From Hyphomonadaceae bacterium UBA4763 (GTDB lineage Bacteria; Pseudomonadota; Alphaproteobacteria; Caulobacterales; Aquidulcibacteraceae), in the NCBI GenBank assembly GCA_002403455.1, contig DHHV01000053.1, forward strand, positions 1 to 42,805: 42,805 bases of DNA, given 5' to 3'. Every line of letters begins with the position of its first letter. Within the stretch, counting starts at the first letter, position 1. The translations under genes were made by a program, and so were the position numbers. A model generated the notes under the pieces. That model was not told where the DNA came from, made no database searches, and saw only the letters and a list, made by a program, of their open reading frames with translations. Positions 17,075 to 24,954 of this stretch are shown here, one piece after another.

Positions 17075-18120
17075 CGCAGCGCACGCCGCGCGGGTTTTTC
17101 CGCCCGCTGGCGCAGGGCGCGCCGACCCCGTTGCGCGAATTGCCGGTGCGGGTCGAGCGCATGGTGCATTTTGTACCCCCGCATTTGCCGAAAGTGCGCG
17201 CCAAAATCCCCGAATTGATCGGCGAAGCGGACGTCATTCTCGCCAATCTGGAAGACGCCATTCCGGCCGACGCCAAAGAAGCGGCGCGCGAGGGCGCGAT
17301 CGCGATCGCCCGCGACAATGATTTCGGCTCCACGGGGTTTTGGGTGCGCGTCAATGCGCTGAACGCGCCCTGGCATCTCGATGACTTGACGGCGCTGGTC
17401 CGCGACGCCGGCGACAAGATTGATGTCATCATGGCGCCGAAGATCGATGGGCCGTGGGATATTCATTATCTCGATCAATTGCTCGCGCAATTAGAGGCGA
17501 AAGCGGGCCTGGCCCGGCCGATCTTGCTGCATGCGATCTTGGAGACCGCCGAGGGCGTCGCCAATGTCGAGGCGATCGCCGCTGCGTCGCCGCGCATGCA
17601 AGGCATTAGCCTTGGCCCAGCCGATCTTGCCGCCTCGCGCGGCATGAAAACAACGCGCGTTGGCGGCGGCCATCCTGGCTATGCGGTGCTGGCCGATGAC
17701 GGCGAGGCGGGCGGTTCCCGCCCCCGCTTTCAACAAGATCTGTGGCATTACACCTTCGCCAAGATGGTCGATGCGTGCCAACGCGCCGGGATCAAAGCGT
17801 TTTATGGCCCGTTCGGCGATATCGCGGATCTTGCGGCCTGCGAGCAGCAATTCCGCAACGCCTTTTTGATGGGCTGCGCCGGCGCCTGGAGCCTGCACCC
17901 CAACCAGATCGCCATCGCCAAGAAGGTGTTCAGCCCCGATCCGGCCGAAGTCGCCATGGCCAAGCGGATTTTAGAAGCCATCCCAGACGGCGCCGGCGTC
18001 GTCATGCTGGATGGCAAAATGCAGGATGACGCGACCTGGAAGCAAGCCAAAGTCATGGTCGATCTGGCCCGGCAAATCGCCGCGAAAGACGCCGAAATGG
18101 CGAAGGTTTATGGGTTTTGA
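17071..18120 (+). CDS. mcl: L-malyl-CoA/beta-methylmalyl-CoA lyase
   Basis: The 349-residue enzyme belongs to the HpcH/HpaI-CitE lyase superfamily. Mcl1-type enzymes cleave beta-methylmalyl-CoA to glyoxylate and propionyl-CoA, and malyl-CoA to glyoxylate and acetyl-CoA, the last part of the ethylmalonyl-CoA pathway. Visible blocks are VILANLEDAIPADAKEAAREG (Mg/CoA site), VIMAPKIDGPWDI, LHAILETAEGVANVEAIAAASPRMQGISLGPADLAASRGM and GCAGAWSLHPNQI. The presence of ccr and mcd 11-13 kb away supports this over citrate lyase beta or plain malyl-CoA lyase. It overlaps the DUF1499 stop by 4 bases and is followed by a strong terminator. Confidence 0.93.
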   Translation: MTQRTPRGFFRPLAQGAPTPLRELPVRVERMVHFVPPHLPKVRAKIPELIGEADVILANLEDAIPADAKEAAREGAIAIARDNDFGSTGFWVRVNALNAPWHLDDLTALVRDAGDKIDVIMAPKIDGPWDIHYLDQLLAQLEAKAGLARPILLHAILETAEGVANVEAIAAASPRMQGISLGPADLAASRGMKTTRVGGGHPGYAVLADDGEAGGSRPRFQQDLWHYTFAKMVDACQRAGIKAFYGPFGDIADLAACEQQFRNAFLMGCAGAWSLHPNQIAIAKKVFSPDPAEVAMAKRILEAIPDGAGVVMLDGKMQDDATWKQAKVMVDLARQIAAKDAEMAKVYGF

Positions 18121-18210
18121 GCGTGGTGAACGGCTTATTGTAAGCTGAGATTGTCACAGCGGTTCTCTTGTGACTGATATGAAGGTTGTCGCCCGTCGCA
18201 ATGCGAAAAG

Positions 18211-18253
18211 CGGCGCGCTGCGGGGTCGCAACGCGCCGTCAGACACTTTTTTT
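18211..18253 (+). terminator. Terminator after mcl, probably bidirectional
   Basis: A near-perfect hairpin (CGGCGCG-C-TGCG-GGGT-CGCA-A-CGCGCCG, 18211-18238) has a 7-bp outer and a 4-bp inner stem separated by one C/A mismatch. A run of seven T residues (18247-18253) lies 8 bases downstream on the plus strand. On the minus strand the stem is followed by CTTTTC. It lies between the convergent genes mcl and the peroxiredoxin-like gene and could stop transcription from both. Confidence 0.8.
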
Positions 18254-18271
18254 CCATCGGGCCTGGCAAAT

Positions 18272-18940
18272 TTAGCGCTGGATTGCCGCTAATTCGCGTT
18301 TCAGCGCCGCCAGGGTCGCCGCTGGCTCCGGCCGGTTGGTGTAATCAACGTCGATCTCGGCATAAACAACCCGACCGGTCGGCATGACGATCAACCGCGT
18401 GGGGACCGGCAAGCGCCAATCGCCATTGGCGTTATAGGTCGGCAGATCGATGTTAAAGCCGCGATAGATCGTCTGGATATGCTCGGGCAGGGTGAATGAC
18501 ACGCCCAGTTTTGCGGCGTAGTCGCAGCCCGAATCCACCAATACATCGACGTCCAGGCGGTTTTTCACGCGCGATTCCGCCGCTTTCGCGGCGTTTTGCG
18601 GCGAGATCACCACCAAATTGGCGCCGAGCGCGCGCAAATCGCCAGCGATTTCGCCAAGAGCTTCGAGCTCGAGATTGCAATAGGGACACCAGACGCCGCG
18701 GAAAAAGCTCAACACCAGCGGTCCACGCGCCAACAGATCGTCCGAGCGAATAATCGCGCCGTCTTGATTGGGCAATTCGAACGCGGCAAGCTGATCGCCA
18801 ACTTTGACTGACCGGTCTAACGCGCCATACGCGCGCAAATCGTCATTGGCTTGTTGGATGACTTGGCGGATTTGCTCGGGCGCGCGCTGGATAAAGGCGG
18901 CTTTGAACGCGGCGAGCTTATCGGAGAGGGTTTGGGACAT
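18272..18940 (-). CDS. Peroxiredoxin-like (AhpC/TSA-fold) protein
   Basis: The 222-residue thioredoxin-fold protein has a helical N-terminal part of about 45 residues followed by an AhpC/TSA domain. The active site is FFRGVWCPYCNLELEAL, with C85 and C88 in a CxxC arrangement, unlike the single peroxidatic Cys of ordinary Prx proteins; it is typical of the peroxiredoxin-like or PRX-bacterioferritin-comigratory-like groups. It probably reduces peroxides or disulfides in the cytoplasm, as no signal peptide is present. AGGAG stands 6 bases before the ATG at 18940. Single gene, convergent with mcl. Confidence 0.9.
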   Translation of the reverse strand: MSQTLSDKLAAFKAAFIQRAPEQIRQVIQQANDDLRAYGALDRSVKVGDQLAAFELPNQDGAIIRSDDLLARGPLVLSFFRGVWCPYCNLELEALGEIAGDLRALGANLVVISPQNAAKAAESRVKNRLDVDVLVDSGCDYAAKLGVSFTLPEHIQTIYRGFNIDLPTYNANGDWRLPVPTRLIVMPTGRVVYAEIDVDYTNRPEPAATLAALKRELAAIQR

Positions 18941-19023
18941 GGGGGCTCCTGTGCACGAGGCGCAATATTCCTAACCAAGCAGCCGAGCCCTCGCGCCCCC
19001 TCTCACGCGCGTTTGAGTAAACG

Positions 19024-19596
19024 TTACGAGCGCGGAGCTGTCGCCCGTTTTGACTTTGTTTTTGACGCCTGTGCGGGCGGTGGCATGGGCGAAGACTCGC
19101 CGCTGCAAAGCGCTTGCAAGCGCGCAAGCAGCGCAGGTCGCGCAAGGCCCGTCGTAGTAAAATGCTTGTCCCAGGATTTCAGCATGGCTTTGAGATCGGC
19201 GGTCTTGGTGACGCCCAAATAGGCTTCCGAGGCCTTCCGACCGCCGCTGTGGTTTTGAAAGTCGACCAATTTCGTTTTGACAGGCTGATGCGGCGTGATT
19301 TTGCTCGCCGCCAAATCGATTAAACGCTGACGAGCCTCCGAATCGGATAGAGAAGTCGCGTCTAATCTTGGGTCCCATTTCTTTAAGATGGCCCGGACGA
19401 CTTTGGAGGAGCTGACGATTTGAAAAAAGTCATGCCGCGAATCGGTATGGACGGTCTGGGCCTCAGCTAAGGATAATTGGCTATAAACAGCCTCCAGCGC
19501 CTTTGTTAGTGAGTCCTGATAAGACTTTCGGGCAGTCGCCGATAGACTTGCCGCCGCAGCGCGCACATCGATTAACAATTGTAGACGGTCAGTCAT
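19024..19596 (-). CDS. Hypothetical basic protein with two SAP-like repeats
   Basis: The 190-residue protein is not recognised. It has an Ala-rich helical N-terminus (about 1-45). Two similar segments follow: ILKKWDPRLDATSLSDSEAR...LIDLA (about 69-95) and MLKSWDKHFTTTGLARPALLARLQAL. Each resembles the helix-turn-helix of a SAP DNA-binding motif, with the shared K-W-D core and a Leu-rich second helix. A Lys/Arg-rich tail (QASKTKSKRATAPRS) ends the protein. DNA binding is inferred, not shown. It is the last gene of the accessory cassette, 90 bases after parA, and its base composition is less GC-rich than its neighbours. AAGGGCGCC precedes the ATG. Confidence 0.7.
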   Translation of the reverse strand: MTDRLQLLIDVRAAAASLSATARKSYQDSLTKALEAVYSQLSLAEAQTVHTDSRHDFFQIVSSSKVVRAILKKWDPRLDATSLSDSEARQRLIDLAASKITPHQPVKTKLVDFQNHSGGRKASEAYLGVTKTADLKAMLKSWDKHFTTTGLARPALLARLQALCSGESSPMPPPAQASKTKSKRATAPRS

Positions 19597-19686
19597 TACG
19601 GCGCCCTTGGACGAACTGCGTGGACCTTAATTTATTTTGCATGAACGATTTCGCCAAATAGTGACTTGAGTAAACTTCTTGCGAGA

Positions 19687-20622
19687 TTACCACGATCGCG
19701 GCGGTGATTTTCCCACAATATCTTCAACGCGTCGCGCAAGGTCTTCCAAGCTCTTGGATGCCTGGTCGCCATAGAGTTTCTTCAAATCACCGCGCCGCTT
19801 CTTTTGAAACGCATCGTCATGAAGGCGGCTCATCCGCAAGCGGATGTTTTTGTCTTCGTTAATCTCGAGAAAAACCTTGTCTAAACCCTCCCCCGCTGAC
19901 CCCCCTAATGCAGAAGCCCGCCGCGCATTTTCTGTGAATAAATGCGCTTTATATTTCTTGCGGACGTCATCCACTTCTTTATCGTTTAGCCGCCCTTTCA
20001 GGCGATTGGGGATGAAATACCAAGGTTTGTCAGGATGAAATTTGCGAAAATAATCCTGCATCTTCTCCATGCCCCAAATTGACAAGGGGTCATAGGTCAC
20101 TGGCGTCAACACCAGATCGGCGCGTTCCATGATGAAATCAGAGGTGATTGTTCGCCCAGGCGGGCAATCAACAATCACAAAATCAAAGTCTGCGAAGAAG
20201 GGAGCAAGGAACGCGGCCGTCGCCGCGCGCAAATTCGCCACTTGATCGGCGCTGCGCATGTCAAATTCCACGTCCCACAAGCTATCCGCATTTGGAATTA
20301 TTGATAGATTAATATTACTGCGATCTTTGACCAAATGGGCCATTTTACTGAGATAATTTCCTCGATTTTCTGACTTGAGCGCATCGCGCATTTGTAACCA
20401 CAAAGCGTCTGGTAGTGTAAGCCCAGTCCGCAATTTCTTGGCGAGGTCATTCGGCGGAATCATGACTTGGGTTGCGCTAGACTGCGGGTCGAGATCTAAA
20501 ACCAATACATTCTTTTTCGCGGCAACCAAGGCTTCGCTTAAGGCGATAGCAAGGCTCGTTTTGCCGACCCCGCCTTTGCGATTCAAAAAGGCAACAACAT
20601 AAGGACCTGTGTTCGGCGTCAC
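19687..20622 (-). CDS. ParA/MinD-family ATPase of the accessory cassette
   Basis: The 311-residue P-loop ATPase has the deviant Walker A motif NRKGGVGKTS (K16 signature, K21/T22), the Walker A' motif DLDPQSSAT (about 43-51) and FVIVDCPPG as Walker B. ParA proteins segregate DNA or position cargo on the nucleoid by ATP-dependent DNA binding. The GTG at 20622 is preferred to the GTG at 20643 because it overlaps the upstream stop (GTGA) and has GGGTGGGG in front. No ParB and no parS-like repeats lie beside it, so it is not a normal partition locus. The last 100 residues are rich in Lys, Arg and Asp and diverge from chromosomal ParA. Base composition is lower in GC than the flanks. Confidence 0.9.
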   Translation of the reverse strand: MTPNTGPYVVAFLNRKGGVGKTSLAIALSEALVAAKKNVLVLDLDPQSSATQVMIPPNDLAKKLRTGLTLPDALWLQMRDALKSENRGNYLSKMAHLVKDRSNINLSIIPNADSLWDVEFDMRSADQVANLRAATAAFLAPFFADFDFVIVDCPPGRTITSDFIMERADLVLTPVTYDPLSIWGMEKMQDYFRKFHPDKPWYFIPNRLKGRLNDKEVDDVRKKYKAHLFTENARRASALGGSAGEGLDKVFLEINEDKNIRLRMSRLHDDAFQKKRRGDLKKLYGDQASKSLEDLARRVEDIVGKSPPRSW

Positions 20623-21386
20623 GTTGACGCCCCACCCAGCCACGCTTCGACCTCGGAGATAAGGTCGCGATCTTCAAGGAAGCGGTGCATTTGATCGCGT
20701 TGCGCATCATTCCGTGGACTGGGCAATTTGACGCGCAAATTGGTGGGGGCGACATCGCTGCGGCGCCCGTCCGCTTTGAGATCAAATAGCGCAAGGCCAA
20801 CTTTATCCTTGAAGCAATCCCTTTCAAGATGATGCGGAGCGTCTCGGTCGCGTTTGCAGTCCGGAACCAAAAGATAGGTATAATGAGAAAATATGTGATA
20901 ATTTGATGCTTGTTTAACGGCGACGACGTCGGCGCCGCGGCGATTTTTCAATTCGATCGACGCCAACCGAATATCCGCATTGTTCGTCAAACCGTCAGAC
21001 ACACGGGCGATGTAGACAAAATCGGGTATGGAATAACGACCCGTATATTTTCCACGTCGTTGCGCTGTATTGAAAAGTCGAAAATCTGTGGTTGCCGACC
21101 CTAGAAACATCCTGGCGATTTCAGTTTTCTGCAGATCTACAAAGATCAGCTTCTCGAGTTCTTTTTCTGGGCGGTCGGCTTCTATCGCAACGATATATTT
21201 GCTTTCGCGACGAATGCGGCGTTCGGCTTGCAGTTTGCTGACCGCTACAACCCAAGCGTGATCCGAGATCGGCCGGGCGATGCGATAAGCGAGTTCGCCG
21301 CGCAATTCATATTCCTCGACCTTTGCGCGGGCGGGCATAACAGCGAAATAACGCCGGAATTGCTCGACAAGTTCAGCATCATGCAT
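20619..21386 (-). CDS. Putative PD-(D/E)XK nuclease-like protein with a winged-helix-like N-terminus
   Basis: The 255-residue protein is not a named family I recognise. Residues 1-70 read like a winged-helix domain (AKVEEYELRGELAYRIARP...SKLQAERRI). The C-terminal half has YSIPDFVYIAR (D122), then IELKNRR (E145-x-K147) and a nearby Q159 in VKQASNY, the D...ExK...Q order of PD-(D/E)XK endonucleases, followed by hydrophobic strands and KDKVGLALFDL. The nuclease call is inference from motif order. The ATG at 21386 (GGGGGG upstream) is preferred over a GTG at 21404. First gene of the cassette, 4-base overlap with parA; divergent from typA. Confidence 0.75.
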   Translation of the reverse strand: MHDAELVEQFRRYFAVMPARAKVEEYELRGELAYRIARPISDHAWVVAVSKLQAERRIRRESKYIVAIEADRPEKELEKLIFVDLQKTEIARMFLGSATTDFRLFNTAQRRGKYTGRYSIPDFVYIARVSDGLTNNADIRLASIELKNRRGADVVAVKQASNYHIFSHYTYLLVPDCKRDRDAPHHLERDCFKDKVGLALFDLKADGRRSDVAPTNLRVKLPSPRNDAQRDQMHRFLEDRDLISEVEAWLGGAST

Positions 21387-21602
21387 GGCGCCCCCCGCTT
21401 TCACTATCGAAATGTTAACGCGATAAGAGCTGCCAAGGCAAGCATTCGGGGCGCGACGATTGGTCAGATTGCCTTGCCTTTTGCGGCAAATACGGGCATG
21501 GGGGCCAAAAATAAGTCACGATCGTCTCCCCTATATCCGCCCCTTCCGCGCTTTGACGGCAAGCCTTTGAATTGCCTCAGCGTAACAGAAAGCCATTGCG
21601 TC

Positions 21603-23465
21603 ATGTCGTCCGAGTCGACCGCGCCGAAGCTGCGCAATATCGCTATCATCGCTCACGTCGATCACGGCAAAACGACGCTGGTGGATCAAATGCTGGCGCA
21701 GGGCGGGGTCTATCGCGAGAACGAAGCGCGCCAAGAACGCGCCATGGACAGTAATGACCAAGAGCGTGAGCGCGGCATCACCATCCTCGCCAAACCGACG
21801 TCGGTCGTCTGGTCGAGCCCGAAACATGGCGAATGCCGCATCAATGTGGTCGACACGCCCGGCCATGCCGATTTCGGCGGCGAGGTCGAGCGTATTTTGT
21901 CAATGGTCGATAGCTGCGTGCTGCTGGTCGACGCCGAAGAAAGCGTGATGCCGCAGACCAAATTCGTGTTGTCCAAAGCCTTGCGGTTGGGCCTCAGACC
22001 GATCGTTGTCTTGAACAAAGTCGATCGGCCGAACGCCAATCCTGACGGCGTCGTCAACGAAGTCTTTGACCTGTTCTCCGCCCTCGGCGCCACTGAAGAG
22101 CAGCTTGATTTTCCGTATTTATACGCCTCCGGCAAGCAAGGCTGGGCGACGCGCAGCATTGACGGGGCTCGCGAGAGCCTCGCGCCGTTATTTGAACTGA
22201 TATTGGATTATGTGCCGGAGCCCAAACCGCTCGCCCAGCGCAATGCGCCCTTCAAAATGCTGGCGACGATCCTCGATAGCGACGCTTTCGTCGGCCGCAC
22301 CCTGACGGGCCGCGTCGAAGCCGGCTCGATCGCGGTCGGCGCGACGGTCAAAGCGCTGCGCCGCGACGGCGCCGAGATTGAGCGGGCGCGCCTGACCAAA
22401 TTGTTCGCCTACCGGGGCTTGCGGCGCGTGCCGGTCGAGCGGGTCGAAGCGGGCGACATCATCGCCATTGCCGGCCTGTCGGGCGTCACCGTTTCCGACA
22501 CGATTTGCGATATCGAGGTTGTCGAGCCTGTGCCGGCGCTGCCCATCGATCCGCCGACGATCGCTATCACGCTGACGATTAATGACAGCCCGCTTGCCGG
22601 GCGCGACGGCGACAAGGTGCAAAGTCGGGTGATCCGTGATCGCTTGTTTCGCCAAGCCGAAGGCGACGTCGCCATTCGCATTGGCGAAACCGCTGACAAA
22701 GACGCTTTTGAAGTCGCCGGTCGCGGCGAATTGCAATTGGGCGTGCTGATCGAAACCATGCGCCGCGAAGGCTTTGAGATGTCGATCTCGCGGCCGCGCG
22801 TGTTGTTCAAGCGCGATGACGACAACGCGCTGCTCGAGCCGGTGGAGGAGGTCGTCGTCGACGTCGATGATGATTATTCTGGCATTGTGATTGAGAAATT
22901 GTCGCTGCGCAAAGCGCAAATGCTCGACATGCGCCCATCGGGCGAAGGTAAAACGCGTCTGGTCTTTCACGCCCCCTCGCGCGGTCTGGTCGGCTATCAT
23001 TCCGAATTCATGACCGACACGCGCGGCACCGGCGTTTTGAACCGGTTGTTCCACGCCTATTTGCCCTTCGCTGGCGAGATTCCGGGCCGCCGCAATGGCG
23101 CGCTGATCTCGAACGAGCAGGGCGATGCGACTGCCTATGCCTTGTGGAACCTCGAAGAGCGCGGCGTGATGTTTATCGACGCCGGCGAAACCGTCTATGA
23201 AGGCATGGTGATCGGCGAGAATTCGCGTTCGGACGACCTCGAGGTCAATCCGATCAAAGGCAAGAAGCTGACCAATGTCCGCGCTTCGGGCAAGGACGAG
23301 GCGATCCGGCTGACGCCGCCGCGCCGGCTGACGCTGGAGCAGGCGATTTCCTGGATCGATGATGACGAATTGGTCGAAGTGACGCCGAAATCGATCCGCG
23401 TGCGCAAGCGCTGGCTCGACCCGAATGAGCGCAAGCGGCGCGAAAGAATGGCGGCGGTGGCGTGA
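21603..23465 (+). CDS. typA: Translational GTPase TypA/BipA
   Basis: The 620-residue ribosome-associated GTPase resembles EF-G and helps 50S assembly and growth under stress. The G1 loop is AHVDHGKTT (residues 18-26), G2 RERGITI, G3 DTPGHADF and G4 NKVDRP. The TypA-specific C-terminal domain is seen from GLVGYHSEFMTDTRGTGVLNRLF through NVRASGKDEAIRLTPPR. The frame stays open upstream to 21228, but the family begins at LRNIAIIAHVDHG and the ATG at 21603 gives the right length. Its upstream region is shared with the accessory cassette. The stop overlaps queC. Confidence 0.97.
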   Translation: MSSESTAPKLRNIAIIAHVDHGKTTLVDQMLAQGGVYRENEARQERAMDSNDQERERGITILAKPTSVVWSSPKHGECRINVVDTPGHADFGGEVERILSMVDSCVLLVDAEESVMPQTKFVLSKALRLGLRPIVVLNKVDRPNANPDGVVNEVFDLFSALGATEEQLDFPYLYASGKQGWATRSIDGARESLAPLFELILDYVPEPKPLAQRNAPFKMLATILDSDAFVGRTLTGRVEAGSIAVGATVKALRRDGAEIERARLTKLFAYRGLRRVPVERVEAGDIIAIAGLSGVTVSDTICDIEVVEPVPALPIDPPTIAITLTINDSPLAGRDGDKVQSRVIRDRLFRQAEGDVAIRIGETADKDAFEVAGRGELQLGVLIETMRREGFEMSISRPRVLFKRDDDNALLEPVEEVVVDVDDDYSGIVIEKLSLRKAQMLDMRPSGEGKTRLVFHAPSRGLVGYHSEFMTDTRGTGVLNRLFHAYLPFAGEIPGRRNGALISNEQGDATAYALWNLEERGVMFIDAGETVYEGMVIGENSRSDDLEVNPIKGKKLTNVRASGKDEAIRLTPPRRLTLEQAISWIDDDELVEVTPKSIRVRKRWLDPNERKRRERMAAVA

Positions 23466-24178
23466 TCGACCCGCCGGCGGCGCTGCGGGACGCCGCGTTG
23501 GTGCTGTTTTCCGGCGGTCAGGACAGCGCTACCTGTCTGGCCTGGGCGCTGACCCATTTTGCGCGGGTCGAAACGATCGGCTTTGATTATGGCCAGCGCC
23601 ACCACGCCGAATTGGCGGCCCGACAGGTCTTGCGCAAAGGCATGGCGGCCCTTAACCCGATCTGGGCGGCGCGGTTGGGCGATGATCATGTCGTTGATTT
23701 GACAGGGTTCGGCGCAATCGGCGCAACCGCCATGACCGAGGCGACTGCGATCGAGACCGCCGCCAACGGCCTGCCGAATACCTTCGTTCCCGGTCGCAAT
23801 TTGATTTTTCTGGTCACGGCGGCGGCCTTGGGCGTGCGGCGCGGCATCGGTGTTCTCGTTGGCGGGATGTGCGAAACCGATTTTTCGGGCTATCCCGACT
23901 GCCGCCAGACGACCATGGACGCGATGGCAGCCGCACTCGGTCTAGGACTAGACCGGTCGGTTGTGATCGAAACCCCGTTAATGCGCCGGTCGAAGGCGGA
24001 TACCTGGCGACTAACCGATCAACTGGGCGGTGATAGACTGGTCGATCTAATTCGGCGCCATAGCCATAGCTGTTATTTAAACGATCACCATACCTTGCAT
24101 GAGTGGGGCTATGGCTGCGGGAGCTGCCCGGCTTGCGATCTGCGCGCCAAAGGGTGGGCGGGGTATCGGGCGGGGTAG
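23462..24178 (+). CDS. queC: 7-cyano-7-deazaguanine (preQ0) synthase
   Basis: The 238-residue ATP-dependent enzyme converts 7-carboxy-7-deazaguanine and ammonia to preQ0 in queuosine tRNA modification. The PP-loop SGGQDS (17-22) binds ATP, FVPGRNLIFL is a conserved family block, GGMCETDFSGYPDCR is typical of QueC, and the C-terminal CGSCPACDLRAKGW with the upstream Cys makes the zinc site. The start is GTG at 23462, overlapping the typA stop by 4 bases, so translation is coupled. A short stretch near 23940-24100 uses codons such as CTA and TTA more than the rest of the gene. Confidence 0.96.
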   Translation: MIDPPAALRDAALVLFSGGQDSATCLAWALTHFARVETIGFDYGQRHHAELAARQVLRKGMAALNPIWAARLGDDHVVDLTGFGAIGATAMTEATAIETAANGLPNTFVPGRNLIFLVTAAALGVRRGIGVLVGGMCETDFSGYPDCRQTTMDAMAAALGLGLDRSVVIETPLMRRSKADTWRLTDQLGGDRLVDLIRRHSHSCYLNDHHTLHEWGYGCGSCPACDLRAKGWAGYRAG

Positions 24179-24242
24179 AGAACAAGCCAGGCTGGGCCAG
24201 CTTACCACCATCGCCGCCGACCCGCCCGAAAACCTTGCGCCC

Positions 24243-24776
24243 TTACCAAGCGCCGGCGCGGCGCTCGAACCGCAATACGCTGCGATAATCATCCTCTGGG
24301 CGGCGCTTGCGTTTGGCTTGCTGCGGCTGGTAAGCGACCACCGCGTGCTCGGCGCAATAGGTTTGGCCAGGCATGGTCGGGCCGCCGCAAAAGCCAAAGC
24401 CGTCTTCGCCCGGCTCGCCGATCGGCCATTTGCACATGCATTCGCGCAATCCCAGCACGGTCGTCACATTGCCGGTGCGAATTGTGCGGATCGCCCGGAT
24501 CGGGGCCGGCGCGGGCAAAGTCGCCGTGCTATTGGCCAAAGTCCCGCGCGGTTTGGGCGCGTTGGCGGCCTTTTTCGGTTTGGCGATCGCGGAGCGTTTG
24601 ATCGTCCGCGACGGTGTCCCCCGGCCCGACAGCCCCAGCCGATGCACCTTGCCAATGACGGCGTTTCGGGTGATCCCGCCCATCTGATTGGCGATTTGTG
24701 CAGCGCTAAAGCCTTCCGCCCATAATTTCTTGAGCGTCTCGACCCGATCTTCTGTCCAGCCAATTGCGGTTTCCAT
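24243..24776 (-). CDS. gcrA: Cell-cycle regulator GcrA
   Basis: The 177-residue sigma70-associated transcription factor is specific to alphaproteobacteria. In Caulobacter it activates genes for replication, division and polar development and prefers promoters with methylated GANTC sites. The N-terminal DNA-binding domain (GWTEDRVETLKKLWAEGFS...ITRNAVIGKVHRLGLSGRG, residues 6-53) and the C-terminal Cys block (CKWPIGEPG...FGFCG...YCAEH) match GcrA. The ATG at 24776 has a GGAGG site 7 bases upstream; the frame extends to 24791 but without better support. Regulation: a perfect CtrA box and GANTC sites lie 140-215 bases upstream. Convergent with queC. Confidence 0.96.
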   Translation of the reverse strand: METAIGWTEDRVETLKKLWAEGFSAAQIANQMGGITRNAVIGKVHRLGLSGRGTPSRTIKRSAIAKPKKAANAPKPRGTLANSTATLPAPAPIRAIRTIRTGNVTTVLGLRECMCKWPIGEPGEDGFGFCGGPTMPGQTYCAEHAVVAYQPQQAKRKRRPEDDYRSVLRFERRAGAW

Positions 24777-24856
24777 CGTCAGCCTCCACATGGTCGCGAC
24801 CTAACAACACGACATATCGTATCCGAAATGATCGAAACCACAATATCTAGATGCTG

Positions 24857-24865
24857 TAATCCACA
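24857..24865 (+). promoter_or_regulatory. DnaA-box-like site upstream of gcrA
   Basis: TAATCCACA differs at one base from the DnaA box TTATCCACA. It lies about 80 bases upstream of the gcrA start. In Caulobacter, DnaA activates gcrA transcription, so a box here is expected, but a single 9-mer with a mismatch is weak evidence. Confidence 0.4.
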
Positions 24866-24938
24866 GAAATTTACATCCCGACCGATTTCGCTAAGGGTTT
24901 GGCAACCATCCACGTTTAAGAATCGTTGGGGAAAAATG

Positions 24939-24954
24939 GTTAACAGGCCGTTAA
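24939..24954 (-). promoter_or_regulatory. CtrA-binding box upstream of gcrA
   Basis: On the minus strand, in the direction of gcrA, the sequence reads TTAACGGCCTGTTAAC, an exact match to the full CtrA consensus TTAA-N7-TTAAC. It lies about 165 bases upstream of the gcrA start codon. In Caulobacter, CtrA represses gcrA, so this position fits conserved cell-cycle control. Confidence 0.8.

Noticed and set aside
18941..21602. Attachment sites or integrase remnants around the accessory cassette
   Set aside because: No direct repeats, tRNA end or integrase gene are visible at the edges, so the cassette is not called a mobile element.
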